In this document: positions 7,926-17,403 of the stretch, piece by piece | Numbering within the stretch: position 1 is the first letter of the stretch | Layout of the letters: each line of letters starts with the position of its first letter | Source: JACKOB01 sp024234575 | Lineage (GTDB): Bacteria; Pseudomonadota; Gammaproteobacteria; Pseudomonadales; Oleiphilaceae | Assembly: GCA_051208035.1 (NCBI GenBank) | Contig: JBPJFZ010000002.1 | Coordinates: 62,001 to 126,000, forward strand | Reading direction: 5' to 3' | DNA: 64,000 bases | Notes under the pieces: generated by a model | The model's database searches: none | What the model saw: only the letters and a program-made list of their open reading frames with translations | Told to the model about the DNA's origin: nothing | Position numbers and translations under genes: made by a program

Positions 7926-9557
7926 TCATACACCCGCATTAAATCTATCGCTGAGATTTTTCGCCTGCTCTGCAATATTTGCTACCTTGTCTGCCGTTGT
8001 GAGTGTGCTTTTTGCCGTTTTCGCGGTTTCTTCAACCAGCTGCGCTACTTCATTGGTATTACGTGCAATATCTTCGGCAACTTTTGTCTGTTCTTCTGCC
8101 GCCGTGGCAACCTGAATATTAATGTTGTTAATTTCGCTAATGCTGCCTGAAATGACATCAAGTTTTTCTGAGGCTATCTTGAACATGTTCGCACTTTGTG
8201 TGGTAATTTCACGGCTGGTGGCCATTACTTTTACCGTGTTTTTGGCACCGGTTTGAACGCTGTCAATAATACCTTCAATTTCTTCTGTGGATTCCTGCGT
8301 TTTACTTGCCAGTGACCTGACCTCATCGGCAACGACGGCGAAACCGCGACCCTGCTCACCTGCTCTGGCCGCTTCAATGGCGGCATTGAGTGCCAGTAAG
8401 TTCGTTTGTTCAGCGATACCCCGGATAACGCTGAGTACGGTACCAACGTTGTTCGTGTCTTCCGCCAGTTTGGTGACGGTTTCTACGGTATCTTCTACCT
8501 GTTCGGCCAGCTTATTGATCGCCCCCTGTGCGTTACGCATATTCGATACCGCTTCTTGCGCGGCACTGTTGGCGTTGGTTGCCAGGTCGGCGGCGGATAC
8601 AGCGTGTCGTGATACTTCAGCAGCGGTATGTCCCATTTCCTGCATGGCTGTTGCGATCTGATCTGTGTTGACATGTGCTTCGTTAACATGGTTTGAGACG
8701 GCTGTTGAGGCAGTATTCAGTTCGTTAGTGACCTGCATCAAGTCTATATTGCTGGTCTTAAGCTGGTTGGAAACATCGACCAAAAAACTCTCCAGGCGTC
8801 GTGCCGCCTCGGCAAGCATACCGACTTCGTCTTTGCGATAGATCAGCACCTCATTATTCAGCTTGCCACGGCTTTGCCTGTCGATAACGGAAACCAGTGC
8901 TTTGCAGGGGGCGACGATGGCAACGTTGACAACATATAACGAAACGAAAACAAATAGACCGATGGCCACAAAAAGGATTGCAGCGAAGGTGATGGTGGCT
9001 ACTTCCGTGTGGGATTTAACCTGATTCTTCTTGTCTTTAGTGGTTTGTGCCAATAATTCGACCGCCTGATCAAGTACTTTAGAGGGTGGGCGATCCATGC
9101 CTTTTACCACGGCATCGCCAACGCGGGGATCAAATTGTGCGTTTTTAAATCGTTCAAGTCCGCTCCGGTAGTCTTCCCCCATTTTGGCATGTGCACGTAT
9201 AAATTCGGCGACTAAGTTTGCTGCCTCTCCTTTGCCCAGATGCCCTAGTAGTGTTTTACTTTTCTCTTGGATAAGTTTTTCTTGTTCGGTGAATCTGTCC
9301 CAGTACTTATCAAGATCGGCTTGTTTGTGCCCTCTTAACAACACGTTTTTCCATTCCTGAACCTGAACCTTAAAATCGACCAGAATATCTGAAACCTGCC
9401 TTTCATGGCTCACATCCTGCTCAAGAAGGTCGGTGTACTCGGCCATGTTTTCGAGCGAAGTGATCATAAAAAATAGCGCAGCACCGGCAATTACCAGCGC
9501 CCCAACACAAATAATGGCTGCCATTTTGTTCAGCAGCCCTTTGTTAAACCAGTCCAT
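7926..9557 (-). CDS. Methyl-accepting chemotaxis protein
   Basis: A 543-residue receptor. Membrane helix 1 (about 12-32) and helix 2 (about 186-210) flank a helical ligand-binding domain of about 150 residues. A HAMP domain (about 211-265) is followed by a long coiled-coil signalling domain. The hairpin tip IRGIAEQTNLLALNAAIEAA with RAGEQGRGFAVVADEVRSLA binds CheA/CheW in this family. The C-terminus lacks a CheR-tethering pentapeptide. The ligand cannot be predicted. A FliA-type promoter at 9600-9626 points to control with the flagellar regulon. Confidence 0.95.
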   Translation of the reverse strand: MDWFNKGLLNKMAAIICVGALVIAGAALFFMITSLENMAEYTDLLEQDVSHERQVSDILVDFKVQVQEWKNVLLRGHKQADLDKYWDRFTEQEKLIQEKSKTLLGHLGKGEAANLVAEFIRAHAKMGEDYRSGLERFKNAQFDPRVGDAVVKGMDRPPSKVLDQAVELLAQTTKDKKNQVKSHTEVATITFAAILFVAIGLFVFVSLYVVNVAIVAPCKALVSVIDRQSRGKLNNEVLIYRKDEVGMLAEAARRLESFLVDVSNQLKTSNIDLMQVTNELNTASTAVSNHVNEAHVNTDQIATAMQEMGHTAAEVSRHAVSAADLATNANSAAQEAVSNMRNAQGAINKLAEQVEDTVETVTKLAEDTNNVGTVLSVIRGIAEQTNLLALNAAIEAARAGEQGRGFAVVADEVRSLASKTQESTEEIEGIIDSVQTGAKNTVKVMATSREITTQSANMFKIASEKLDVISGSISEINNINIQVATAAEEQTKVAEDIARNTNEVAQLVEETAKTAKSTLTTADKVANIAEQAKNLSDRFNAGV

Positions 9558-9599
9558 TATTGTCTCCGAGAGTTTTTTTGTTGCGATTCATTTGTGTTT

Positions 9600-9626
9600 G
9601 TATCGGCTTCTCAATCTTATTCTTCA
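9600..9626 (-). promoter_or_regulatory. Probable sigma-28 (FliA) promoter of the chemotaxis receptor
   Basis: On the minus strand a -35 box TGAAGAAT (consensus TAAAGTTT, 5 of 8) and a -10 box GCCGATAC (consensus GCCGATAA, 7 of 8) are separated by exactly 11 bases. Transcription would start about 35 bases before the receptor ATG. The match to the FliA consensus is recalled knowledge; its use is inferred. Confidence 0.6.
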
Positions 9627-9924
9627 GTAGAAAGTGTAGAATGCATCGGATGGATTGGCGAATAATTAGGCAATACATATTCATCGTCTACTTTAATAAA
9701 ACGACTAGGCTACGGCCTGGGCTCAAGGCTGAAACTGAGCAGTTCGAGGGGCTTTTTACCTACAAAAGGCCGTTAAAATTAAAATGGAAGGAAGCGCCAC
9801 GAAACACTAAGCGTTATACTTGTTTGCAAGCTTTTCGAGTAAAGGGTTTTTTAGTTAAATGAGTGGTCGTGATTGGCGTATGCTGTCCCGGCTGCATTCA
9901 GTTCTATTTTCAGGGAGAAGGAGA
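9627..9924. other. Intergenic region between the divergent chemoreceptor and adhesin-like genes
   Basis: No convincing gene. Short open frames here have no good start site. The stretch should contain the promoter of the gene at 9925; a TATACT box near 9815 is a possible -10 but has no good -35. The ribosome site agggagaagg lies just before ATG 9925. Confidence 0.35.
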
Positions 9925-12900
9925 ATGACAAGAATGAGAAAGACCTCCAGACAGATTTTTAGCTATCTCATGGCGACATTGCTTGTCATGTTGTCGTCCT
10001 ATGTAACGGCGGCAGTTGATGTGACTGTATCGCTAACCTCATCAGCCAACCCGGTTCCCAGTCGAAGCCCGGTAACTTATACAGCGACTGTGAAAGCAGT
10101 AAATCCGGCAGATGGCCCTGTGACAGGGGTGGTCAACATCGTTATTAATAGTTTTGAAGAGAGCTTTCAGGCAAATTTAGATGCCAATGGGGTAGGAACT
10201 TTTACCACTAACAGTTTTGTTTATGGTGATATCTACAAAGAAAGTGCGACAGTTTCCGCTGAATTTTATGGTGATGAGTTCTTTGGGGCAGGTGTAGCTA
10301 CGCTAGTGCAGACGACGAAGCCTGCGACCAGTAACACGGTGATAACTTCTGTTTCTTCTACAGTCGTTCAATCAGGTCAGGCTGTTGCGGTTGGTTACTC
10401 GGTTAGCTCTTTAGAGGCGGTAAGCGGAACTGTAACTGTTAGCGATGGAGTTAATAGTTGTTCATCCAGTGTCTCTGTGGCTGCATGTAACATCATACTA
10501 ACCACTGTTGGAGTGCGAACATTAACTGCTACATTCATCAGTGATCGGTCAGAAACTAGTAACAGTTCATCTGTTGGGAGTAACGTAATTGTTCAAAACC
10601 GCCTCCCAATAGCAGAGCCTGATTCATTTGTTGTGAGTGAAGACTCTACGACAAGTTTGGACGTGCTTGCTAATGATTCTGACCCTGATGCTGGCCAATT
10701 ACTCAGTGTTATAGAGCTGAGCGCTCCAGATGCTGGTGGAGTGGTTGATATCGTTAATAATAAAATTATCTACTCTCCAGCTTTGAATTTTAATGGTACT
10801 GAGACATTCAGCTATAAAGTGACTGATACAGCAGGCGGAAGCTCATCTGGTTTGGTAAGTATTACCGTTACAGCTTTAAACGATGCGCCAGAGCTTTTCT
10901 CGTTTGATTCTGAAATTGCGGTTGCACAGATAACTTTCTCCAGGCAAGTTGAGGCGAACGATGTTGATGGAGATGCCCTAGTTTACAGTGTTGTAGGTCT
11001 GCCCTCGTCTCTGCAAATGAATTCATCTACAGGCTTGCTTAGCGGCACACCAACTGCTGCAGATGCCGGTGTTTACAATGTCGAGGTATCAGTGTCCGAT
11101 GGAATTGAAACAGTGTCAGTGAGCGGAATGCTAACCATCAGGGGGGAAAACCAACCGCCTAAATTTACGAGTCAGGCACCTGCGTCCGTTGCGCCCGGGG
11201 GGAACTACACATATCTATTATCAGCCACTGATGCAGACAATGATACATTGATTTACGCGGCGGTTTCTCTGCCTTCCTGGTTATCATTTAACCCCGAAAC
11301 GCGCACGTTAAGTGGCACACCGACATCCAGTGATGTGGGTGCACAAAACGTGACCTTAACTGTTTCTGACGGATTCGTGTCGGTTAACCAGACATTTTTG
11401 CTTAATGTTAGTCTCGACAATGAAGCGCCGATCATTACGAGTACACCCAATGATCGTGCGATCACAGGTTCACTCTTCTCTTATCAGCTGACAGCCACTG
11501 ATGCCGATGGTGATTTGCTAACCTATAGTGCATCGTCCTTGCCATCCTGGTTAACTTTCTCGGCAGCTAGTGGAGAACTCAGTGGAACGCCAGCGGCAGC
11601 GAATGAAGGGCAATCAACTATTACTTTAATGGTTAGTGATTCTCACACAACGGTTGTCCAGACGTTTACTCTGGTCGTGAGCCCACCGCTATACGCAGAC
11701 ATCAGTGTCGCGTTAGCAGCCTCAGCTAACCCTGTGCGCCTGGGAGAAACCATGCAGTTGACCGCTAACGTTCGCAATGAAGGTACGCTGGATACCAGCG
11801 AGGCACTGGTAGTGCTGAGTATTGTCGGTGATGCGGTCGTTACGCCAGCAGCTGAGTGCGCGCTTACTAATAATGATGGCCTGTTAAATGAGTATTCATG
11901 TGCCGTACCCGCTCAGGAAGTTGGCGCTTTATCATCATTAATTTTTAGTGTTGATGCAGAGTCTCCGGGTGATATTAATGTAAGTACATCGGTTGCAATG
12001 GTTGATGATTATTTCAGCGATAACAACAGTGATGACATCAAGCTGACGGCTACGGCTGACATTATGGATGCGGTGGAGGTCGAAATCGGTCAGGGCGGCA
12101 GCGCTGTCTTAGTGGGTGATCTCAATGGTGATCAACTTACTGATCTGGTTATGCTGGGGGCAAAAGCTTCTGGGATTGAAGTCTATCTAAAGCAAGGCGA
12201 TGTCTGGGTTTTGAGCCAGTCGATTGGAAATGCTGATACATCAATTGTAGGTGGTGCGTTAGCTGATTTTACCGGTGATGGCGTTCTGGACATGGTGGTT
12301 GTGCGCACGCAGGGGCAGGCCAATAAGGTATATGCCAATGATGGCGCCGGACAGTTTACCCAGCTAGCCGCGCTTGGTGCGTCTGATTCTTATGACGTTG
12401 CAGCGGCTGACCTAAACGGTGATAGCCAGGCGGATCTCGTTTTTGCAAACAATGGCCCCAATACGGTTTATATCAATACCGCGGGTACTTTTGTGTTAAC
12501 GGATCAACTTGGAAACTCTGATAGCCGAGGCGTTGCCGTTGGTGATCTGGATGGAGATGGCTTACCAGAGGTCGTGTTTGCAAATACCGATGCCGCCAGC
12601 GAAATATTCAACAATACGGAGTTGGCCGGAGGCAAGAACGGCGCATCTGTTGTGGCGGCTGGGGAGGATGTTTTACGCCAGGTTTCCCGTAGTGGATACC
12701 AGCGCAAAGCCGCCGCCAGTGGCGCGTTGCCTGGAGCCGAAGCTTCCAGCGACTATGATGTCGCGATTATCGACTTTGATCGCAACGGAACGAACGATCT
12801 GATCTTTGCTAGCGGCATTAAAAAGCAGATCAGTATTACTGATGAGTTAGGAAACCCGCTTTATCAAAATGATGGCGCTGGCAACTTTAGCCAGACCAAG

Positions 12901-13683
12901 CGACTGGGTAATGCAGATAGCCGTTCTTTGGCCGTCTTTGATGCGGATAATGATGGCTGGACCGACATCGTTTCGTTTAACCAGAATGGTGTGCATCAAC
13001 TCTATCGAAACTTCGATAGTCAGTTTGCTGTACATGGAGCGGTATTCGACTTACCCGGCACAACGGGAGGTGCTGTTGGTAACTTTGACGGCAATGGATT
13101 TGATGACATTATTTTTGTCAGTTCAGAGAGCGGTAACCCAGTACTGCTGAACCGTTTGAATGAATCACTGGAAGACGGCGATGCAAAATGGTTTGGTGAT
13201 TTGCAGGTCAATTTGAGTGTTGAGTTGTTAAGTGCTCAAGTGATGGCGGTCGGTGGTAATCAGGTTGTTGTTGTTAATATCGCTAACAAAGGCGAGCGAA
13301 CGGCGACATCGGTAGTGTTGGAGTCGTCCTTAGATAATGGACTGGCTATTCAATCCATTAAGATATCCAAAGGCACTTGCGAAGTTTTTACCGGCAACGG
13401 TCTTGCTCAGTGCCGTATTGATGTAGTGGATGTTGGTGAGCAGGTATCCTTACAGTTTGTTGTCAGGGCGACCGATGCCGGCGAGAAGAAAATTGTCGCC
13501 GCTGCAGCTGCGTCCCGATCAGATAGTCGTCCGGGAGATAATCTGGGCTCACAGACAGTTAGCGTAACCAGCTTCACCTCCGGTGGTGGTGGATCTGGGG
13601 GCGGCGGTAGCATCGCGCCCTGGATGCTGCTGGTGCTGGCTGGATGGTATGGCTTATCGTTATTTCGACGCAGCAACTATTAA
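9925..13683 (+). CDS. Large secreted multi-domain protein with FG-GAP repeats and GlyGly-CTERM tail
   Basis: From ATG 9925 the product has 1252 residues and an N-terminal signal peptide (residues 1-30, ending VTAA). In order it shows: two Ig-like repeats (about 31-227); a cadherin-like domain with ANDSDPDAGQ (229-315); three putative Ig/cadherin-like repeats with the LPSWLSF...LSGTP signature (318-585); a CARDB/DUF11-like domain (590-712); seven FG-GAP/VCBS repeats of type DLNGDQLTDLV, probably calcium-binding (715-1078); and a second DUF11-like domain (1092-1210). It ends in GGGGSGGGGS, a hydrophobic helix and RR. This tail matches GlyGly-CTERM proteins, which rhombosortase cleaves for release or surface anchoring. 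Likely an adhesin or matrix protein; ligand unknown. Confidence 0.85.
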   Translation: MTRMRKTSRQIFSYLMATLLVMLSSYVTAAVDVTVSLTSSANPVPSRSPVTYTATVKAVNPADGPVTGVVNIVINSFEESFQANLDANGVGTFTTNSFVYGDIYKESATVSAEFYGDEFFGAGVATLVQTTKPATSNTVITSVSSTVVQSGQAVAVGYSVSSLEAVSGTVTVSDGVNSCSSSVSVAACNIILTTVGVRTLTATFISDRSETSNSSSVGSNVIVQNRLPIAEPDSFVVSEDSTTSLDVLANDSDPDAGQLLSVIELSAPDAGGVVDIVNNKIIYSPALNFNGTETFSYKVTDTAGGSSSGLVSITVTALNDAPELFSFDSEIAVAQITFSRQVEANDVDGDALVYSVVGLPSSLQMNSSTGLLSGTPTAADAGVYNVEVSVSDGIETVSVSGMLTIRGENQPPKFTSQAPASVAPGGNYTYLLSATDADNDTLIYAAVSLPSWLSFNPETRTLSGTPTSSDVGAQNVTLTVSDGFVSVNQTFLLNVSLDNEAPIITSTPNDRAITGSLFSYQLTATDADGDLLTYSASSLPSWLTFSAASGELSGTPAAANEGQSTITLMVSDSHTTVVQTFTLVVSPPLYADISVALAASANPVRLGETMQLTANVRNEGTLDTSEALVVLSIVGDAVVTPAAECALTNNDGLLNEYSCAVPAQEVGALSSLIFSVDAESPGDINVSTSVAMVDDYFSDNNSDDIKLTATADIMDAVEVEIGQGGSAVLVGDLNGDQLTDLVMLGAKASGIEVYLKQGDVWVLSQSIGNADTSIVGGALADFTGDGVLDMVVVRTQGQANKVYANDGAGQFTQLAALGASDSYDVAAADLNGDSQADLVFANNGPNTVYINTAGTFVLTDQLGNSDSRGVAVGDLDGDGLPEVVFANTDAASEIFNNTELAGGKNGASVVAAGEDVLRQVSRSGYQRKAAASGALPGAEASSDYDVAIIDFDRNGTNDLIFASGIKKQISITDELGNPLYQNDGAGNFSQTKRLGNADSRSLAVFDADNDGWTDIVSFNQNGVHQLYRNFDSQFAVHGAVFDLPGTTGGAVGNFDGNGFDDIIFVSSESGNPVLLNRLNESLEDGDAKWFGDLQVNLSVELLSAQVMAVGGNQVVVVNIANKGERTATSVVLESSLDNGLAIQSIKISKGTCEVFTGNGLAQCRIDVVDVGEQVSLQFVVRATDAGEKKIVAAAAASRSDSRPGDNLGSQTVSVTSFTSGGGGSGGGGSIAPWMLLVLAGWYGLSLFRRSNY

Positions 13684-13774
13684 GGTTACGCGCCCTGTCA
13701 GCAGGTGTTGACAGGGTGCCCTTGATTACGAGCAATGTATTCAGATTAATTTGAACGAAAACGAAGGTTTAAGC

Positions 13775-14311
13775 ATGGCCAAATCACTTCAAGAGCAGCT
13801 GCTTCAGGCTGGGTTGATAGATAACAAGAAATTAAAGCAGGCTACCAAAGAAAAGAAAAAACAGGTGAAGCAACAGCATCGTGGTGCAGCACAGACAAAT
13901 GAGTCCGAAGAGTGGGCCAAGCAAGCCCGCGAAGCAAAATTAGAGAAAGATAGGGAGCTAAGCCGCCTGGCCAACGAGGAGGCTCAGAAAAAAGCGATTG
14001 CGAGCCAGATTGTACAGCTGATTGAATCTCATAAAATCGATCGAAGCCGGGGTGAAATCGGGTATCAATTTACCGATGGTAGCAAGATCAAAAAGATATA
14101 TGTGACCGAGGCGATTCAAGGTCAACTGGCTAATGGACGCTGTGCCATTGCGCGCCTGGGTAGCAGTTATGAAGTTATTCCCACGGCAACTGCGCAAAAA
14201 ATTCAGGAGCGTGACGAAGGGTCAATCGTCTTGCTAAATACAATGCAGACGAAAGCTGATGACGATGACCCCTATGCAGGCTACGAAATACCTGATGATC
14301 TCATGTGGTAA
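13775..14311 (+). CDS. DUF2058 family protein (YaiL-like)
   Basis: ATG 13775 (MAKSLQEQLLQAGLID) has a gaagg ribosome site 7 bases upstream and fits the family start; a TTG 24 bases earlier is less likely. The product has 178 residues. Its N-terminal third is a long, lysine-rich coiled coil, followed by a compact domain with IGYQFTDGSKIKKIYVTE and GRCAIARLGSSYEVIP. DUF2058 proteins are common in gammaproteobacteria; some have been linked to nucleoprotein or ribosome association, but no firm role is known to me. The 3' end overlaps the convergent GIY-YIG gene by 31 bases. Confidence 0.85.
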   Translation: MAKSLQEQLLQAGLIDNKKLKQATKEKKKQVKQQHRGAAQTNESEEWAKQAREAKLEKDRELSRLANEEAQKKAIASQIVQLIESHKIDRSRGEIGYQFTDGSKIKKIYVTEAIQGQLANGRCAIARLGSSYEVIPTATAQKIQERDEGSIVLLNTMQTKADDDDPYAGYEIPDDLMW

Positions 14312-14592
14312 TCGGCTACTATGCTTGGGGCCTGTATTGATAACCATGAAAGCGTTTGCTTTTGGTGGTTTCGCGACAGGTCCATTTTGGCTTTACGTGA
14401 AAGCTGTTTGATTTGATACTCCCGTTTGGTGGCTGCACTTCGGTTCTCCCAGGGCTCTAGAAAAATAACCGCTTGGGGTTTTCTGCCTCGAAAGAATTTT
14501 GCGCCAGTAACCCCCTCGCTATGTTCGTGCCAACGACGATTGATATCTGTCGTAATGCCTGTGTAGATCCGGGTGTCTGAGCAGAATATCAT
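14281..14592 (-). CDS. GIY-YIG domain protein (UPF0213/YhbQ-like), short N-terminus
   Basis: A 103-residue single-domain GIY-YIG protein. IYTGITTDINRRWHEHSEG gives the YIG-type motif (here YTG) and the conserved Arg of the first helix; KFFRGRKPQAVIFLEPWENR and a conserved Glu follow. Relatives normally begin W-x-LY-L a few residues earlier, carrying the first (GIY) tyrosine. In this frame those residues (SWFTYM) are encoded upstream, but no ATG, GTG or TTG lies between the frame's last stop and ATG 14592. That ATG overlaps the antiporter stop as ATGA, so translational coupling is likely. The activity is uncertain. Confidence 0.75.
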   Translation of the reverse strand: MIFCSDTRIYTGITTDINRRWHEHSEGVTGAKFFRGRKPQAVIFLEPWENRSAATKREYQIKQLSRKAKMDLSRNHQKQTLSWLSIQAPSIVADYHMRSSGIS

Positions 14593-17096
14593 GTAGGTAA
14601 ACCAGCTGGCGGTGGCGTTATCAGCTCCTGTAATCGCTCTTCTCCTGCTTTCTCGATAATTTGTTTTAAGTCTTTATTGACGGATAGAAATCGATGGAAC
14701 TCATTGTGTCCTAACACCAGAAGCGTGCAGTAACCTAATGAGATAACATCGGCCGTTCGCGCAGTTTTCTTCAGCACCGCTATTTCACCAAAAAAATCTC
14801 CTGAAGCCAATGTTACCGGCTGTCCGCTTAAGGCCACCTTAACAGCACCACTGGCGATAAAGTACATCTTGTTTCCTATTGATCCTCTGTTAATGATTTT
14901 ATTGCCTGGGAAATACATTTCAGGACGAAGAAGTTTCGATATGGCGGCGATTTGTTCTGCATTACAGTGACAGAACAACGGAACTTTGCGAATAAGGCGC
15001 TCTGGGTGTAACTGCAGATCCAGTGGTGGAAGGGTGCCTAGCCGGGAGATCTTTCTCTGCACATCGCGATTTAGCCCTTTGAATGCATCAGCGGTAATCA
15101 GTCCGTCTTTTTCTAATGACTGGTACTCTCGTTCTTCCTGCCACAGTGCACTTTGCAGCATTTGCCTTTTTAGTAACTCTGAGGAGTACTCTGGATACTG
15201 GCCCGCCAGTGCAGCGAGGGCCTGCTCTGTTTTTTGAGCACGTAACTGCGTATAGGCCTGTAATATGCTGAGCGTATCAGGTGGCAAATAAGACTGAATT
15301 TTATCGAACTGCTTTTGCTTTAAGTAGTGCAGTGCGCTGCGGCTTGCAGTCAGTAAATACAATCGCTCGGCGAGGCGCCGTGACAGATAAGTCTGGATAT
15401 GCAGCCGTCGCAGGGCGAAAGCCGCGATTTTATAACGCCAGTCGAAGTCCAGGTTACGATCGATCTGGCTGGAATAGCCCGCCATGCCTTCCTGTTTTAG
15501 CGTGTCGATAAGTTCATCAACCTGCGCACTCAGCAATCTAAAAATATGCGAATGCATGAGCCCTTCACTGAACTGCATGAAGTAGTATCTTTTCTCCTGC
15601 GCCGCCAGAATGGAAAGCCCTAATGAGACCCACTGATTATGGCTGATGTTGTTCGCTTCAGCGCGCTGTTTTAGGTCTTCGCTTTGTGTAGCGTAGGATT
15701 GCACCAGCTCTTCTATGACATGTGGATGTCGCGGATGCGCCTCGCCAAAGTGTTTGAGTTTGTCTGATATCTTGGCAAGAGAGTTGGACACCGCCTTGTC
15801 GCGCATTATTACTTCGATGTTTTTAAGCTTGCCCAGTTCGAAAAAGCGCATAACGAATCGAACCGTGGTTGCATTAACGAATAGCGTGAATAGAACAAAG
15901 CCGGTAACCAGAATGGCTATGTATTTTTGGCTTTGCTCCGGTATAGACGGATTTTCAATCACGGCTAATGCTAGTGCCAACGAAACCGCACCACGCAGGC
16001 CACCCCAAAACATAACGGTTTTGTAGGCCATATTGACAGGTTTCCCCACGCCTAAAAAAGTCAGCGCGGGAAGCATACCGTAGGTGATCAGAGCGCGTGC
16101 AAATATGGCGCTTACCGTCAGTGCAATCAGGCCAAGGGTGGCGGTGAAGTCAATATCATGTAACAGCCTGGGGACCGTCATGCCCACAAGAATGAAAATA
16201 ATGGAATTGGCCCAGAAGCCGACTTGCTCCCAAATTTGTTCCAGCTCGAACCAGTCTCTGGGGGAGATTATCGTTCTGCCGATAGAGCTGGTTACCAATG
16301 CTGCCGTCACAACCGCCATCACACCAGAGATATGGAAATAGTGCTCCGCGGTGATGAACGTAAGATAGGCGCAACAAATTGATAAAGTAATATTAACCAG
16401 AATCAGGTGAAGAAAATGACGCATAAGCCAGCACAACAGGTGCCCGGCAAGGTAACCCCAGATGACGCCACCAAAGAACACTTTGATAAACTCCACCACG
16501 GCACTACTGATGCTTGCGCTTTCATGTCCGGTAATTACCGAGATAAGAATAGTGAACAGTACGATGGCGGTTGCATCATTAAACAGGCTCTCACCATCCA
16601 CCAGAATGGATAAGCGTTTAGGTGCACCCATTTCTTTGAACAACGCCACCACTGCCACCGGGTCAGTGGCCGAGCAAATGGCACCAATTAGAAAACAGAC
16701 GAGAATAGGCACCGCTGTTACCCAATGAACAGTCGCACCAATAATAAATGTTGAAAGCAGAAGTCCTAGAATTGCCAGCATCAGAATGGGGCCGAGGTCG
16801 TCCATTAAGCGACGCACATCAATACCCAGCCCTGCTTCAAAGATGAGTGTCGGAAGAAAGATAAAAAAGATGGCTTCGGCTGTCACATCAAAGCTTTCGA
16901 GTGCGTGCAGAAAGTCTTTGATGGGGCCCATCAGAGGCAGATCAACGATAACAGGCTGAATGATCCCAAGCAGTGTGCCCACCGCCGCCAGCAGCACCGT
17001 AAAAGGAAAAGATAATCGCTTGGCCGCTGGCAGCATCAACACCGCCAACGCCAATAAGCCCATCAGGCCTAGCACGGAAATTCCAATCGATGACAT
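14589..17096 (-). CDS. CPA1-type Na+(K+)/H+ antiporter with cyclic-nucleotide-binding domain (SOS1-like)
   Basis: An 835-residue inner-membrane protein. Residues about 1-420 form 12 or so membrane helices of the NhaP/CPA1 exchanger family, with TDPVAV at 144-149 and GESLFND at 168-174 supplying the ion-binding Asp residues. Residues about 430-690 are a cytoplasmic helical region. Residues about 700-810 are a cNMP-binding beta-roll: GNKIINRGSIGNKMYFIASG, then GDFFGEIAVL...ARTADV, which is the phosphate-binding cassette. The plant SOS1 exchanger has the same order of domains. Cytosolic cAMP or a similar ligand may gate transport. It is followed by the overlapping GIY-YIG gene. Confidence 0.92.
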   Translation of the reverse strand: MSSIGISVLGLMGLLALAVLMLPAAKRLSFPFTVLLAAVGTLLGIIQPVIVDLPLMGPIKDFLHALESFDVTAEAIFFIFLPTLIFEAGLGIDVRRLMDDLGPILMLAILGLLLSTFIIGATVHWVTAVPILVCFLIGAICSATDPVAVVALFKEMGAPKRLSILVDGESLFNDATAIVLFTILISVITGHESASISSAVVEFIKVFFGGVIWGYLAGHLLCWLMRHFLHLILVNITLSICCAYLTFITAEHYFHISGVMAVVTAALVTSSIGRTIISPRDWFELEQIWEQVGFWANSIIFILVGMTVPRLLHDIDFTATLGLIALTVSAIFARALITYGMLPALTFLGVGKPVNMAYKTVMFWGGLRGAVSLALALAVIENPSIPEQSQKYIAILVTGFVLFTLFVNATTVRFVMRFFELGKLKNIEVIMRDKAVSNSLAKISDKLKHFGEAHPRHPHVIEELVQSYATQSEDLKQRAEANNISHNQWVSLGLSILAAQEKRYYFMQFSEGLMHSHIFRLLSAQVDELIDTLKQEGMAGYSSQIDRNLDFDWRYKIAAFALRRLHIQTYLSRRLAERLYLLTASRSALHYLKQKQFDKIQSYLPPDTLSILQAYTQLRAQKTEQALAALAGQYPEYSSELLKRQMLQSALWQEEREYQSLEKDGLITADAFKGLNRDVQRKISRLGTLPPLDLQLHPERLIRKVPLFCHCNAEQIAAISKLLRPEMYFPGNKIINRGSIGNKMYFIASGAVKVALSGQPVTLASGDFFGEIAVLKKTARTADVISLGYCTLLVLGHNEFHRFLSVNKDLKQIIEKAGEERLQELITPPPAGLPT

Positions 17097-17403
17097 CTTT
17101 TATCCCCAAACCGCTCCGGCAATGTGCCTGCAAGAGTCTTGATAGTAGCTTTCAGTATAGGTGCTGACTCGCAAGAGGTGGGGTGACACCAAAGAATTTA
17201 GTGGGGAGGCTCTAAATACATGCGGTACAGATGTGCGCTGTAGTCATCAAAGTGTGATCAATGTCTCATAAGTGGTGGTTGCTGTCATACTTTAGGTCGG
17301 TCTTTTTTCCTGGTTATCCCTTTAGCATATTAATCAGCCCAAGTTGTTCGCCTAGTTCGTTGCATCAGAAGCAATTGAAATTTGCTTAAACAGGAGAATT
17401 ACC
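17097..17403. other. Divergent promoter region between the antiporter and the DJ-1-like gene
   Basis: No gene seen. A caggaga ribosome site precedes ATG 17404. Promoters for both flanking genes must lie here, but no clear consensus boxes were found. Confidence 0.35.

Noticed and set aside
12504..13211. Several open frames in other frames within the large secreted protein gene
   Set aside because: They are shadows of the repetitive coding sequence, lacking ribosome sites and any protein resemblance.
13693..13716. Hairpin CCCTGTCA/TGACAGGG after the large secreted protein gene
   Set aside because: No T run follows, so it was not listed as an intrinsic terminator; it may only stabilise the mRNA end.
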